Assembly (NCBI RefSeq): GCF_041449215.1
Contig: NZ_JBGNFV010000001.1
Location: forward strand, 3,799,001 to 3,863,000
DNA length: 64,000 nucleotides
Direction: 5' to 3'
Origin: Roseivirga sp. BDSF3-8
GTDB lineage: Bacteria > Bacteroidota > Bacteroidia > Cytophagales > Cyclobacteriaceae
The notes below the pieces were generated by a model. That model searched no databases and was not told the DNA's origin. It saw only the letters and a list, made by a program, of their open reading frames with translations. The position numbers were made by a program, and so were the translations under genes. Positions 20,732 to 30,900 of the stretch are shown here, piece after piece. Every line of letters starts with the position of its first letter. Position 1 is the first letter of the stretch.

Positions 20732-23350
20732 ATGAAAAGCACTGATCGTCTTGAACTGACAGGCCATGCATTCAGAGAGTTTTTACTTTTTTGGAAGAGC
20801 AAGCGGGCCGATTACCGGGAGGGTATCAATTTTTTGCCTGTAAACGATACTCCCCGGGGTACTTTTCAGACTGTGGAGCACGCGGTATCTGACCAGGCCA
20901 GCCAGGCCATTAATGAACTTACCGGCCAGCGTGGTCCTGTGGTTTGGGTCAGTGGCGTGGCGGCCATCTCCTGCCTGCTGCAGCGCATAGGCCTGGCGGG
21001 AGAGCATCTTATTGCCCACGCACCGCTGTATGGGGTAAGCGAGGAGGCAGAGGTACGCAGAACCCTGTACACCCCCTTATTGCTTGAAGTAAAAGAAGAG
21101 AAGGAGGGTACCCCTCTGCTGGTAAAAGACCACCTGGTGAGTATTCAGCAGCAGATAAAGGCTGGTGTACCCTACCAGAATTACCCTGTGGAGGTACTGG
21201 AAGCACCGGGCGGGAGCCCTGTTTTCCCCACCGGCCTGCTGCTAAGCTCTAATATTGTCCACCACTATGAGTTGCCGGAAGATGATGCCTACCCGCTCCA
21301 TATCCGGATACTACTGCAGGATGGCCGCCTCAACATACAGTATCGCTTTGAAGAGGCCTGTCTGGGGTACGAGGAGATAGCTATTTTTCATAAGAGACTG
21401 GAACAGGTGTGGGGCTTTATGAATAATAAACAGGCTCTTTTGGAAAACGCTCCCGTACTGCTGGAAGAGGAGTACGCTAGCCTTGAACAAGGACTGCTGA
21501 CCGAAGAAAAGAACTATGCAGAAAGTGTGAACATCCTCACCATGCCCGGCCTGTTTGCCGGGCAGGTAAGCCGCACGCCTGAGGCGCCCGCTCTGCGCTA
21601 TGGCAGTACCACACTGACTTACCGTCAGCTAGACCGCCTGGCCCACCGCCTGGCAGCAGAGCTGGTGGCAGTATATGATATAGGGCCCGACAAGGAGGTG
21701 GCCTTGCTTATGGACCGGCGGGACTGGACCGTCACCAGCATACTCGCCGTCTGGAAAACAGGCGCCTCCTATCTGCCCCTTGACCCCGGCTATCCTGCAG
21801 AACGGATACACCAGATCATGACCGAGGCAAAGCCGGCTATGTGCATAAGCCAGTCCGATTACCTGGACCGGCTGAGCGGGATAGAGACCGGGCTATTTGC
21901 CTATGACATTCAGGCCGATATGCTCGAAGACAGGCAGGATTACGCATTTGACAGCCATGCCCGCCCGGCAGATGTGGCCTACACCATTTACACCAGCGGG
22001 AGTACCGGTAAGCCCAAAGGGGTGGAAGTATCTCACGCAGCCATTTGCAACACGTTATTATGGAGAAAAGAGGCTTACCGGATGGGAGAGGATACCACCT
22101 GCCTTCAGATGTTCTCTTATGCGTTTGACGGCAGCCTTACCGACAGCTTCACCGCCCTGATAGCAGGTGGCTGCCTTGCGGTGCCGGAAGAGGACAAAAG
22201 GGAACGGCCCGAGGCGATGAAAGTCTTCCTGACAGAAGCCGGCATTACCCATTTCATCACCATACCCTCATACTACACCGCCTTGCTGGATGCATGGGAG
22301 GGAGCCATGGAGGGCCTGAAGGCGGTGACCCTGGCCGGAGAGCCTACCCGGAATGAACTGGTGGAAAAGCACTACCGTAAGCTGCCCCAAGTGAAGCTGA
22401 TAAATGAATATGGCCCCACGGAGAATGCCGTAGCCAGTACCTGGTCTGAACTGCACAGCGGACAGCCCGTCTCAATAGGCAGGCCGGTGACGAATGTACA
22501 GGCTTACGTGGTAGATGATAAATTGCGCCTGACAGCAACGGGTGCAGATGGTCAGCTGGCCCTGGCGGGGCCTCAACTGGCCCGCGGGTACCGCAACATG
22601 CCGGAGCTTACCAGCCGCAAGTTTATTCCCCATCCTTTGGGTAGGGGAGAGCGCCTTTACCTTACCGGGGACAGGGCGCGCCTGATGGCTGACGGTAACC
22701 TGTACCTGGAAGGCCGGATAGATGAGCAGGTCAAAATACGCGGCTACCTGGTAGAATTATACGAGGTGGAAAAAGCCCTGATGGCGCTGGATGGCGTGGC
22801 ACACGCTGTGGCTGCTGCACGCAAAGATGCTACAGACAAGCTGGTGCTTTGTGCCTGGGTGGTGGGAACTACCCCGCTTGATACGGATGGGCTGAAAAAT
22901 GCCCTCACCCTGCCCGCTTACATGGTGCCCGCTCATATACTGCAGACCGATAGCCTGCCCGCAGGGGCTTCCGGTAAAGTGGATAAGAAAAAGCTTCCCG
23001 ATCCCTTTGCCGGTACATCTGTTGCCGCCGTATTCGAACCACCACAGTCCGAGAATGAAATAGCCCTGGCCGAAGCCTTTCAGCAGGTATTACAAGCGGA
23101 GAATATCGGGCTGAACAGTAACTTCTTTGATATGGGCGGAGACTCCATCAAGGCGGTTCAGATTTCTGCCGAAATGTACAAAAAAGGGTTTCTCCTTGAT
23201 GTGAAAGACATGTTTAATCACGGCAGGCTGCGCGAGCTGGCTGCCCTTGCCACCAAAAGCACTGCAGAGAAAGACGAATCCTTGTCGGGTCACCGGATCG
23301 AACAGGACCACGAGGATATGGAGACCGTTAAAGCCATGTTCGGGCGTTGA
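20732..23350 (+). CDS. NRPS, truncated C-A-T (predicted tyrosine)
   Basis: The 872-residue protein begins 5 bp after the previous stop. Its first ~255 residues resemble only the C-terminal half of a condensation domain: the stretch ending QNYPVEVLEA matches the usual HQDYPFEKLVE region, but there is no HHxxxDG motif. A full C domain ends the preceding protein, so condensation is probably done there. An A domain follows (YTSGSTGKPKG ~420; NEYGPTEN) and a T domain (Ser805 in MGGDSI). The hand-read pocket D-G-T-T-T-A-E-V-A is one position from the tyrosine code DGTITAEVA. The C-terminus (QDHEDMETVKAMFGR) lacks the LDFDF-type tail seen on its neighbours. Confidence 0.92.
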   Translation: MKSTDRLELTGHAFREFLLFWKSKRADYREGINFLPVNDTPRGTFQTVEHAVSDQASQAINELTGQRGPVVWVSGVAAISCLLQRIGLAGEHLIAHAPLYGVSEEAEVRRTLYTPLLLEVKEEKEGTPLLVKDHLVSIQQQIKAGVPYQNYPVEVLEAPGGSPVFPTGLLLSSNIVHHYELPEDDAYPLHIRILLQDGRLNIQYRFEEACLGYEEIAIFHKRLEQVWGFMNNKQALLENAPVLLEEEYASLEQGLLTEEKNYAESVNILTMPGLFAGQVSRTPEAPALRYGSTTLTYRQLDRLAHRLAAELVAVYDIGPDKEVALLMDRRDWTVTSILAVWKTGASYLPLDPGYPAERIHQIMTEAKPAMCISQSDYLDRLSGIETGLFAYDIQADMLEDRQDYAFDSHARPADVAYTIYTSGSTGKPKGVEVSHAAICNTLLWRKEAYRMGEDTTCLQMFSYAFDGSLTDSFTALIAGGCLAVPEEDKRERPEAMKVFLTEAGITHFITIPSYYTALLDAWEGAMEGLKAVTLAGEPTRNELVEKHYRKLPQVKLINEYGPTENAVASTWSELHSGQPVSIGRPVTNVQAYVVDDKLRLTATGADGQLALAGPQLARGYRNMPELTSRKFIPHPLGRGERLYLTGDRARLMADGNLYLEGRIDEQVKIRGYLVELYEVEKALMALDGVAHAVAAARKDATDKLVLCAWVVGTTPLDTDGLKNALTLPAYMVPAHILQTDSLPAGASGKVDKKKLPDPFAGTSVAAVFEPPQSENEIALAEAFQQVLQAENIGLNSNFFDMGGDSIKAVQISAEMYKKGFLLDVKDMFNHGRLRELAALATKSTAEKDESLSGHRIEQDHEDMETVKAMFGR

Positions 23351-23368
23351 TTTCACCACTATTTTTTA

Positions 23369-26300
23369 ATGCACTCTCATTTTATGCACCAGATCGAAAA
23401 CACCTACCCACTTACCCCCCTCCAGGAGGGCATGTTTTACCATTACCTCAAGTCCAGCGAATCCAATACGTACATTACCCAGATAGATTATGAGCTAAAA
23501 GGGGCCGTAGATTCGGAGTTGGTACGCCGGGCTTTTGATACGATTGTGGAAAGGCATGATATACTGAGAACCTCCTTTCTGAACGAGGGACTCAACAACC
23601 TGACCCAGGTGGTATGGAAAGAGCGTACCTGTCCCTTTGACACTATGGACCTGTCCGGCAACGAAAACGCCGCTAAGCAGGAGGAGATACTGAAGCAGGT
23701 AAAGTCCGGGCAGTATGAGCAGGCATTTGATCTGGAGAAAGAGCCCCTCATGCGCCTGAACCTTATTCGTCTGGATAAGGACACCTGGCGCATGGTATGG
23801 ACCTATCACCACATCATACTCGATGGCTGGAGCTGCGGCATCCTCCATCAGGAGTTTTTTCACTGCTATTATGCCTATTATCAGGGTACTGAAGAGGCCC
23901 TGCCACCGGCTCCCCAGTTCAGTAAATACCTGAAATACCTGGAGGGTACGAATAAAAAGGAAGGAACTGCTTACTGGAAAAAATACCTCGAAGGGTACAA
24001 TACCATCGCCAGCCTGCCCGGCAAACATGTGCTTACCACTGAAGGGGTGGCCTATGATAATGAAGATATCTACCTGGAGCTGGGAAAAGACCTCAGCGAT
24101 TCGCTGAAGCATCTGGCCAGAGAGCGCCGTACCACGCTCAATACCATACTGCAAGCCGCATGGGGACTGCTATTGGCAGAGTACAACGAATCTGAAGACG
24201 TGGTTTTCGGTACGGTCGTTTCAGGCAGACCTGCCGGCCTGCACGGAGCAGAGTCTATCGCCGGGCTTTTTATCAATACCATTCCCGTGAGGCTGTCTTT
24301 TGATTCGGGGCAGAACTTCTGGGACCTTGTGGCAGCTCATCATACGCGTGCCCTTAAGGCAGAGCCTTACCACCATATTGCCCTGGCGGACATTCAGGCA
24401 AACTCTATACCCGGTCATGACCTGGTAAATCACATATTCGTGTTTGAAAATGCTCCTCTGGACAAATCCAGTGAGGAAAAAAGCGGCGATGCACCCTTTA
24501 CCATTCGCCAGGTAGATGGCTATGCAGAAACCAATTATGACTTTAATGTCAATATTCTGCCTGCTGACCGTATACTGTTCCGGTTTGACTTTAATCGTAA
24601 TGTCTTTCACCGCCATTCGCTGGAAGATTTCATTGCCCACTACCACCAGGTACTGCGACGCATAGCTACCGGTGAATCTTTCACCCTGGCCTCTCTCACC
24701 GCTCTTTCGGAGGAGCAGAAATCTGAGCTACTAAAACTGGGAACAGGACCGGAAGCAGACTATGGCAAAGGCCGTACGCTTAGCCAGGTGCTGCAGGAAG
24801 TTACAGCCCGGCAGTCTGACAAACCGGCGGTACGCTGCGGAGAAGAGACATTAAGCTACGGAGAACTTGACCAAAAGGCCACCCTGCTGGCCCGCCACAT
24901 GCAGGCTAAGGGCGTGCAGGCAGGTGAGGTAGTAGCCGTGATGGCTTACCCCTCTCAGTTGTCCATCATTGCCCTTTCGGCCATTATCAAGACAGGAGCC
25001 ATTTACCTGCCTGTAGATACCTACCTGCCGAAGGAGCGGGTGATCCATATGATCACTGATGCGGGGGCCAGGCTCATCCTTACTGAAATGATGATGCTGG
25101 CCGATGCACTTGAGCTGACCGGCTACGCTGATATGCTGATGTTGGATGACATAGAGGAGGTAAAAGACGCGGCACTCAGTGAAGTAGTAATCTCTCCGCA
25201 TGACATCGCCTACATCATTTATACCTCCGGCACCACGGGTACTCCCAAGGGCGTACAGATAAAGCAGGAAAGTATCATTGACCGGGCCATGGATCATATT
25301 GCCTACCTCCCTGTCAGTGAGGATGATACTGTGCTTCAGCTAGCCTCTCACAGTTTCGATGCCAGCCTTATGGAGGTATTTATGGCCCTTATGAGCGGAG
25401 CCACCCTGGAGATGGCCCCGCACGATATTCGCAAAAATGTACCAGCCCTAATCGACCTGATCGATAGCCGGAAGGTAAGCGTGTGTATCATGCCACCTGC
25501 CATCATCCGCCTGCTGGAGAGAAGCCCGCTTCCCGGCCTGCGTGTGATCATCAGTACCGGTGAGGCAGCTACCCTGGAGGATAGTTTGTACTATGCCCGT
25601 AGCAAGCGGGTGCTGAATGGCTATGGCCCTACTGAGACTTGCGTGGGGGCCTCCTTTGGGGAGGTGCATGCAGATAAAGCAGAGGCTTACCGCCATGTGA
25701 AGGCTATACCGATAGGCAAGCCTTTTGCCAATACGACCATCTACCTGCTGGGTAAGGGTGATAAGCTGGTGCCCAAGGGAATGACCGGGGAAATTTGCGT
25801 AGGAGGCATCGGCCTGGCCGAGGGGTACCTGAATCACCCGGAACTTACGGCAGAGAAGTTTATTCCCAGCCCCTTTGGCGAAGGGTGCCTGTACCGCACC
25901 GGTGACCTTGGCCGATGGAACGGCCAGGGGGAATTGGAATACCTGGGCAGAATAGATGAACAGGTACAGATAAACGGCATACGTGTGGAACTGGCCGAAA
26001 TAGAGAACCTGCTTATGAAGCAGGATGGCATTATCTCAGTGGCCGTAAAGGTTCAGGAAAATGAGAAAGGTGAGAAGGCACTCATCGCCTACTACACAGC
26101 ACGCGAAAGTCTGTCCCTGCTCGGTATACGTGAGTACCTGGGCGCACACCTGCCTCACTTTATGCTTCCTGCCTATGCCATGCAAATGGATGAGCTGCCC
26201 CTTACGTCTAATAATAAGACAGATAAGAAAAAACTACCCGAAATAGACCCCGCCCTCTTTCACGATACCGAAGCCTACCGGGCACCGGAGACAGAAACGG

Positions 26301-27931
26301 AAAGTAAAATGGCTGAGATATGGGAGACCATACTGGAGAAAGAGATGCTCGGCATAGATGACCATTTCTTTCATGTGGGAGGCCACAGCCTGAAAGGTAT
26401 TCAGATCATCAGTCGCATATACAAGGTATTTGACCGGCGCATCAGCCTGGCCGACCTGTTTGCCCACCCCACCATTGCCGGCCTGTCAGCCTACCTGGAC
26501 GGACAGGAGCATACCACCTATCAGGCAATAGCCCCTCTGCCCGCCCGGGATCACTACCCGCTCAGCTTTGCCCAGCTACGCCTCTGGTTACTGGGCCAGC
26601 GCAGCGAGACCGGCGGTGCCTATAATGTACCGGCAGCGTATGAGCTGGTGGGTGACGTGGAAACAGACAAGCTGGAGAGCTCGCTGGCGGCGGTAATCAA
26701 CAGGCATGAAATACTGCGGACTGTGTTTGTAGAAGTGCAGGGCGAGCCTGTGCAGAAGATACTGCCCGATGCTGCCTCCACCGGGTGGAGGCTCCATGTG
26801 GTTGACCTGAGTGACAATGACCAGGCAGAAGAAATACTGGAAGACCTGGCAGCCGAGAATTTCTCAGCCCCTTTCGACCTGTCCAGCGGACCCCTGCTAC
26901 GTACTACACTCGTGCACATGGCGCCCGGCAGGCACGTACTTCTGTTTACCATACACCATATCGCCAGTGATGGCTGGTCGGCCGGTCTGCTCTTCAGAGA
27001 CTTTAGCCAGTACTATAATGCGGCTGTAAGCAACGTAGCACCCGGCCTTGTACGGCTTACGGTTCACTATAAAGAGTTTGCCGACTGGCAACGCAGGCAG
27101 CTTTTGGAAGAAAATGCTGCCCCGCACCGGGCTTACTGGCTGCAAAAACTGGAGAACCCACCCCTCACTGTAGTAGCGGGTGATAAGGAGAGGCCACGGG
27201 TGAAGTCTTACACAGGGCAGACCATTGCGCACCCCTTCGACCAGGAGGTATACAAAGGCCTGAAAACGCTGGCGGAGGATGCTGGTGTAAGCAAATTTGT
27301 GCTGCTGACCGCATTAATAAAAACGCTGATAACCCGCATGACCGGCCGTACCGACCATGTGGTGGGCACGGTGATAAATGCCCGTGGTCACGAAGACTTT
27401 GAGCACCAGGTGGGGATGTTTACCAACACCCTCGCTCTGCGTACCCGGGTGGGTAGTGAGGCCACATTTGCCGACATGCTGCAGCAGGTCAGGCAAACGG
27501 TGGTGGAGGCCTTCAAGCATCAGAAGTACCCCTTTGAGCAGGTGCTGGATGACCTGCGCTACCAGACCCCTGAGGGCCATGCCCCATTGTTTGATATCAT
27601 GGTGGTGCACCAGGATGAGAACAGGCAGAAATCTTCCCGTCTCAAAGGCGTGGAACTGAAGCCTTATAAGCTGGATGTACCCATGAGCCGCTACGACCTT
27701 ATTTTTGCCTTCAGGGAAAATGAAGAAGGCCTGACCCTGGGTGTCGAGTTCAGCGAAGATCTCTATAAAGAATCTTTTATTTACGCCATGCTGGCGCGTC
27801 TGGATCTGATAATAGACCAGATACTTTTTGATAAAAACCAACCCCTTAACAGCATCAGAATCGATCTGGAAGAAGAAAGAGAAGTGGTGGCTTCGGCCAA
27901 TGCCATCGACCTTGACTTTGACTTCGATTAA
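23369..27931 (+). CDS. NRPS, C-A-T-C
   Basis: The 1520-residue protein has the same architecture as the gene at 16236: C (PLQEGMFYH near the start; HHIILDGW from His147), A (YTSGTTGTPKG ~618), T (Ser1007 in VGGHSL), C (HHIASDGW from His1196). The A pocket reads D-A-M-I-I-T-G-V-G, so its substrate is probably the same kind as that of the 16236 enzyme, but I cannot name it. Like that protein it ends on a complete C domain and a strongly acidic aromatic tail (AIDLDFDFD), and the next protein begins with half a C domain. This pattern suggests the pair C-A-T-C plus half-C-A-T was duplicated. Confidence 0.93.
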   Translation: MHSHFMHQIENTYPLTPLQEGMFYHYLKSSESNTYITQIDYELKGAVDSELVRRAFDTIVERHDILRTSFLNEGLNNLTQVVWKERTCPFDTMDLSGNENAAKQEEILKQVKSGQYEQAFDLEKEPLMRLNLIRLDKDTWRMVWTYHHIILDGWSCGILHQEFFHCYYAYYQGTEEALPPAPQFSKYLKYLEGTNKKEGTAYWKKYLEGYNTIASLPGKHVLTTEGVAYDNEDIYLELGKDLSDSLKHLARERRTTLNTILQAAWGLLLAEYNESEDVVFGTVVSGRPAGLHGAESIAGLFINTIPVRLSFDSGQNFWDLVAAHHTRALKAEPYHHIALADIQANSIPGHDLVNHIFVFENAPLDKSSEEKSGDAPFTIRQVDGYAETNYDFNVNILPADRILFRFDFNRNVFHRHSLEDFIAHYHQVLRRIATGESFTLASLTALSEEQKSELLKLGTGPEADYGKGRTLSQVLQEVTARQSDKPAVRCGEETLSYGELDQKATLLARHMQAKGVQAGEVVAVMAYPSQLSIIALSAIIKTGAIYLPVDTYLPKERVIHMITDAGARLILTEMMMLADALELTGYADMLMLDDIEEVKDAALSEVVISPHDIAYIIYTSGTTGTPKGVQIKQESIIDRAMDHIAYLPVSEDDTVLQLASHSFDASLMEVFMALMSGATLEMAPHDIRKNVPALIDLIDSRKVSVCIMPPAIIRLLERSPLPGLRVIISTGEAATLEDSLYYARSKRVLNGYGPTETCVGASFGEVHADKAEAYRHVKAIPIGKPFANTTIYLLGKGDKLVPKGMTGEICVGGIGLAEGYLNHPELTAEKFIPSPFGEGCLYRTGDLGRWNGQGELEYLGRIDEQVQINGIRVELAEIENLLMKQDGIISVAVKVQENEKGEKALIAYYTARESLSLLGIREYLGAHLPHFMLPAYAMQMDELPLTSNNKTDKKKLPEIDPALFHDTEAYRAPETETESKMAEIWETILEKEMLGIDDHFFHVGGHSLKGIQIISRIYKVFDRRISLADLFAHPTIAGLSAYLDGQEHTTYQAIAPLPARDHYPLSFAQLRLWLLGQRSETGGAYNVPAAYELVGDVETDKLESSLAAVINRHEILRTVFVEVQGEPVQKILPDAASTGWRLHVVDLSDNDQAEEILEDLAAENFSAPFDLSSGPLLRTTLVHMAPGRHVLLFTIHHIASDGWSAGLLFRDFSQYYNAAVSNVAPGLVRLTVHYKEFADWQRRQLLEENAAPHRAYWLQKLENPPLTVVAGDKERPRVKSYTGQTIAHPFDQEVYKGLKTLAEDAGVSKFVLLTALIKTLITRMTGRTDHVVGTVINARGHEDFEHQVGMFTNTLALRTRVGSEATFADMLQQVRQTVVEAFKHQKYPFEQVLDDLRYQTPEGHAPLFDIMVVHQDENRQKSSRLKGVELKPYKLDVPMSRYDLIFAFRENEEGLTLGVEFSEDLYKESFIYAMLARLDLIIDQILFDKNQPLNSIRIDLEEEREVVASANAIDLDFDFD

Positions 27932-27960
27932 CTCTCCCACAAGCAAGCTGTATTGACTTT

Positions 27961-30900
27961 ATGAGCAAGGAAAATATTCTTCGCAAGCGGTTTCTGTATC
28001 AGTACTGGATAGAGAAAATAAGCGCCGCACGCCGCACAGTATCACCCCTTACTGCCCTTGACCTACAGGAGGTAACCGGGGCAGATATGCCAACAGATGG
28101 TGCCTGTACCGGTAAGCTACCCGTATCAGTAAGCCAGGCTGTAACCCAAATGGCCAAGGGAAACCCCCTGGCCATATCGGCCCTGTGTATGGCTGCTACG
28201 CGGCTGCTTGTGGCCCGTTACTTTCCCGAAGATAAAGGGCTTTTGGCCAGTCCTCCGGCACTGAGTACGCCGGGAGAGGCACCGCTCTTTTACCAGATCG
28301 AGCTGCAAGAGCAGGGAACGGCCAGGGATTTGCTGATCGCTACCCGGCAGGAGATTAAAGAAGCCATGGGTAGTGGCGATTACGATTTTGAGACTTTGCT
28401 GACGGAGGCTGATTCGCTTGATCCTGTCACCTCCGGGGCTTTTACATTCACCTGCCGGCATGAAGGGGTTCATGCTGTGATGCCTTCGTATGCAGGCTGG
28501 CAGTTTACTACTGCCCTGGCAGAAGGTACGCTGGAGCTTTCCTTTTCCTGGCAGCATTCGCCTATGCATGAGGCCGTGGCAAATCAGATTCACCGGCATT
28601 TCATCAATCTGCTGGCCCAGATTGTGGCAGACCCTGCCGTACAGCTTTCGGCCATAGTCCTTGCCGATGAGATTGATGTGGCTGAGTTTGCCGAGCGTAG
28701 TCCCGAAGAGGAAACAGCTCTGGTGCACGCGCATGTAGCCGAATTATTTACCCATCAGGTAGAACAAACACCGGCTGCAAGGGCGCTGGTGTTTGGGGAG
28801 ACGGTCTTAACCTATGACCGGCTTGGTGCTGAGGTGGACAGGCTGGCCGCCTGCCTGGCTTCCAGGGATGTACACAAGCGCCCTGTAGGCGTATTGCTTT
28901 CCCGCAGCCACCGCTCGGTGATTGCTATGATGGCCATACTGAAAGCGGGAGGGGTGTATCTGCCGCTTGATACCGCCCTGCCGCAGGAGCGTCTCCGGAC
29001 CATTGTGGACATGGCCCAACCTGCTCTGATATTGACCGAAGAGGAAGTAGCCGGACTGCTGAATGGCTCTGCCTGCCCACGCATGGCCTGGGAAGCGCTT
29101 GAAGAAACTTATCCGGCAGTGAGCATGCCCGTAATATTGCCGGAAGACCCCGCTTATCTTATCTATACCTCAGGCTCTACCGGCGTGCCCAAGGGGGTGG
29201 AGCAAACGCACAAAACCCTGATCAACCTCATGGAGTGGCAACGGGCACAGAGCGGTATTGATACCGGCCTCAGCTACCTCCAGTATGTTAGCTTTGGGTT
29301 TGATGTGGCCCTGCAGGATGTGGCCTACGTACTCGGTTACGGTGGAGAGTTGCATGTATTGCCCCAGGCACTCAAGCTTGATTTTCCTGCCATCGCTAAG
29401 TATGTAGCTGACCATGATATTGCCACCCTTTCGCTTCCCTGCTCAGTGCTGACTAACATTTTTGCTGATAAGGAACACCTCTTTCAGCGTCATGCACTAC
29501 GGCACATCATTACCGCAGGAGAGCAATTAATGATCTCGCCTGCACTGGCAGATTTTCTAAAGAAAAATCCTGAGGTACAGTTACATAATCACTATGGCCC
29601 TACGGAATCTCATGTAGTTACTACGCATACCATGTGTGCCGGAACAGGCCCCCTGCCGGTAAAGGCTCCCATCGGAAAGCCGGTACAAAACACCCGCATT
29701 TACATCCTGGATGCAAGTGGCCGGCAGCAGCCCGCCATGCTGCCCGGCGAGCTGTTCATTACCGGCCATCACCTGGCTAATGGCTACCTGAATGAAGTGG
29801 AACGAACAGAAGAGAAGTTCAGGCACATGCCGCTGGCTATTGGTGAAACCGAAAGGGTATACGCCACTGGCGACCTGGCCCGCTGGCTGCCAGACGGAAC
29901 TATCGAATACCTTGGCCGGGTGGATAACCAGGTAAAGGTGCGTGGTAACCGTGTGGAACTGGGAGAAGTAGAGCGTGCCCTGCTCCGGATAGATTCTATT
30001 GCCGAAGCGGCCGTAGTACTCCGTCACCATGCAGATGGTAGCGGCTACCTGGCGGCCTTTTACACAGCAGGCAGCGAGGCACCGGGTGAAGATACCATAC
30101 AGGTCACCTTGTCTGCTTCCCTGCCGGATTATATGGTGCCTTCTGTATTTGAGATACTGACCTCCCTGCCCCTGAACCCGAATGGCAAGGTGGATAGAAA
30201 GCTGCTTTCGCGTATTGAAATCACCGAAAAGTCAGGCTTGGTAGAGCCCCGATCAGATATGGAGGTCATGCTGCTGGGTATATTCCGTAAGCTGCTGGAA
30301 AGAGACGATATAGGCATTACTGACAACTTCTTTACCCGGGGCGGGCACTCGCTAAAGGCCATGCGGGTCATCAGCCATGTGCTTAAGGAAACGGGCGTGG
30401 AAGTAAACCTGAAGGATTTCTTTGCTAACCCTACCGTCATCGGGCTATCAGAATTGCTGGCTGCAAAAGGGACTGATACGGTGTATAGCCACCTGCAGCC
30501 TCTGCCGGAAGCGGCTCACTATGCGCTGTCTCACAGCCAAAAGCGCCTTTGGTTACTACAGCAGGCAAACCCTGCGGACGTCGCTTACAACATGCCCTAT
30601 GCCTACCGGCTGGAGGGGGCTCTTGACCTGGACGCTTTCCGAAGCGCCTGGCAAACTATAGTGGAAAGGCACGAAGTACTACGGACGATTTTTCCTGAGG
30701 TCAAGGAAGGGCCTGTGCAAAAAGTAATTCCCGTCTCACATGTTATTACAGCCATCCCTTTAGAAGATGTGCAGTACAGCTCAGATCCAGAGGCCCTGGT
30801 GAGAGAGGCAAATCGTACACAGGCATCGAAGCCATTCGATCTTACCGGGGAACTGCCTTTCCGCATCAGCCTGTGGCAGACTGCTGAGGATACCCACATC

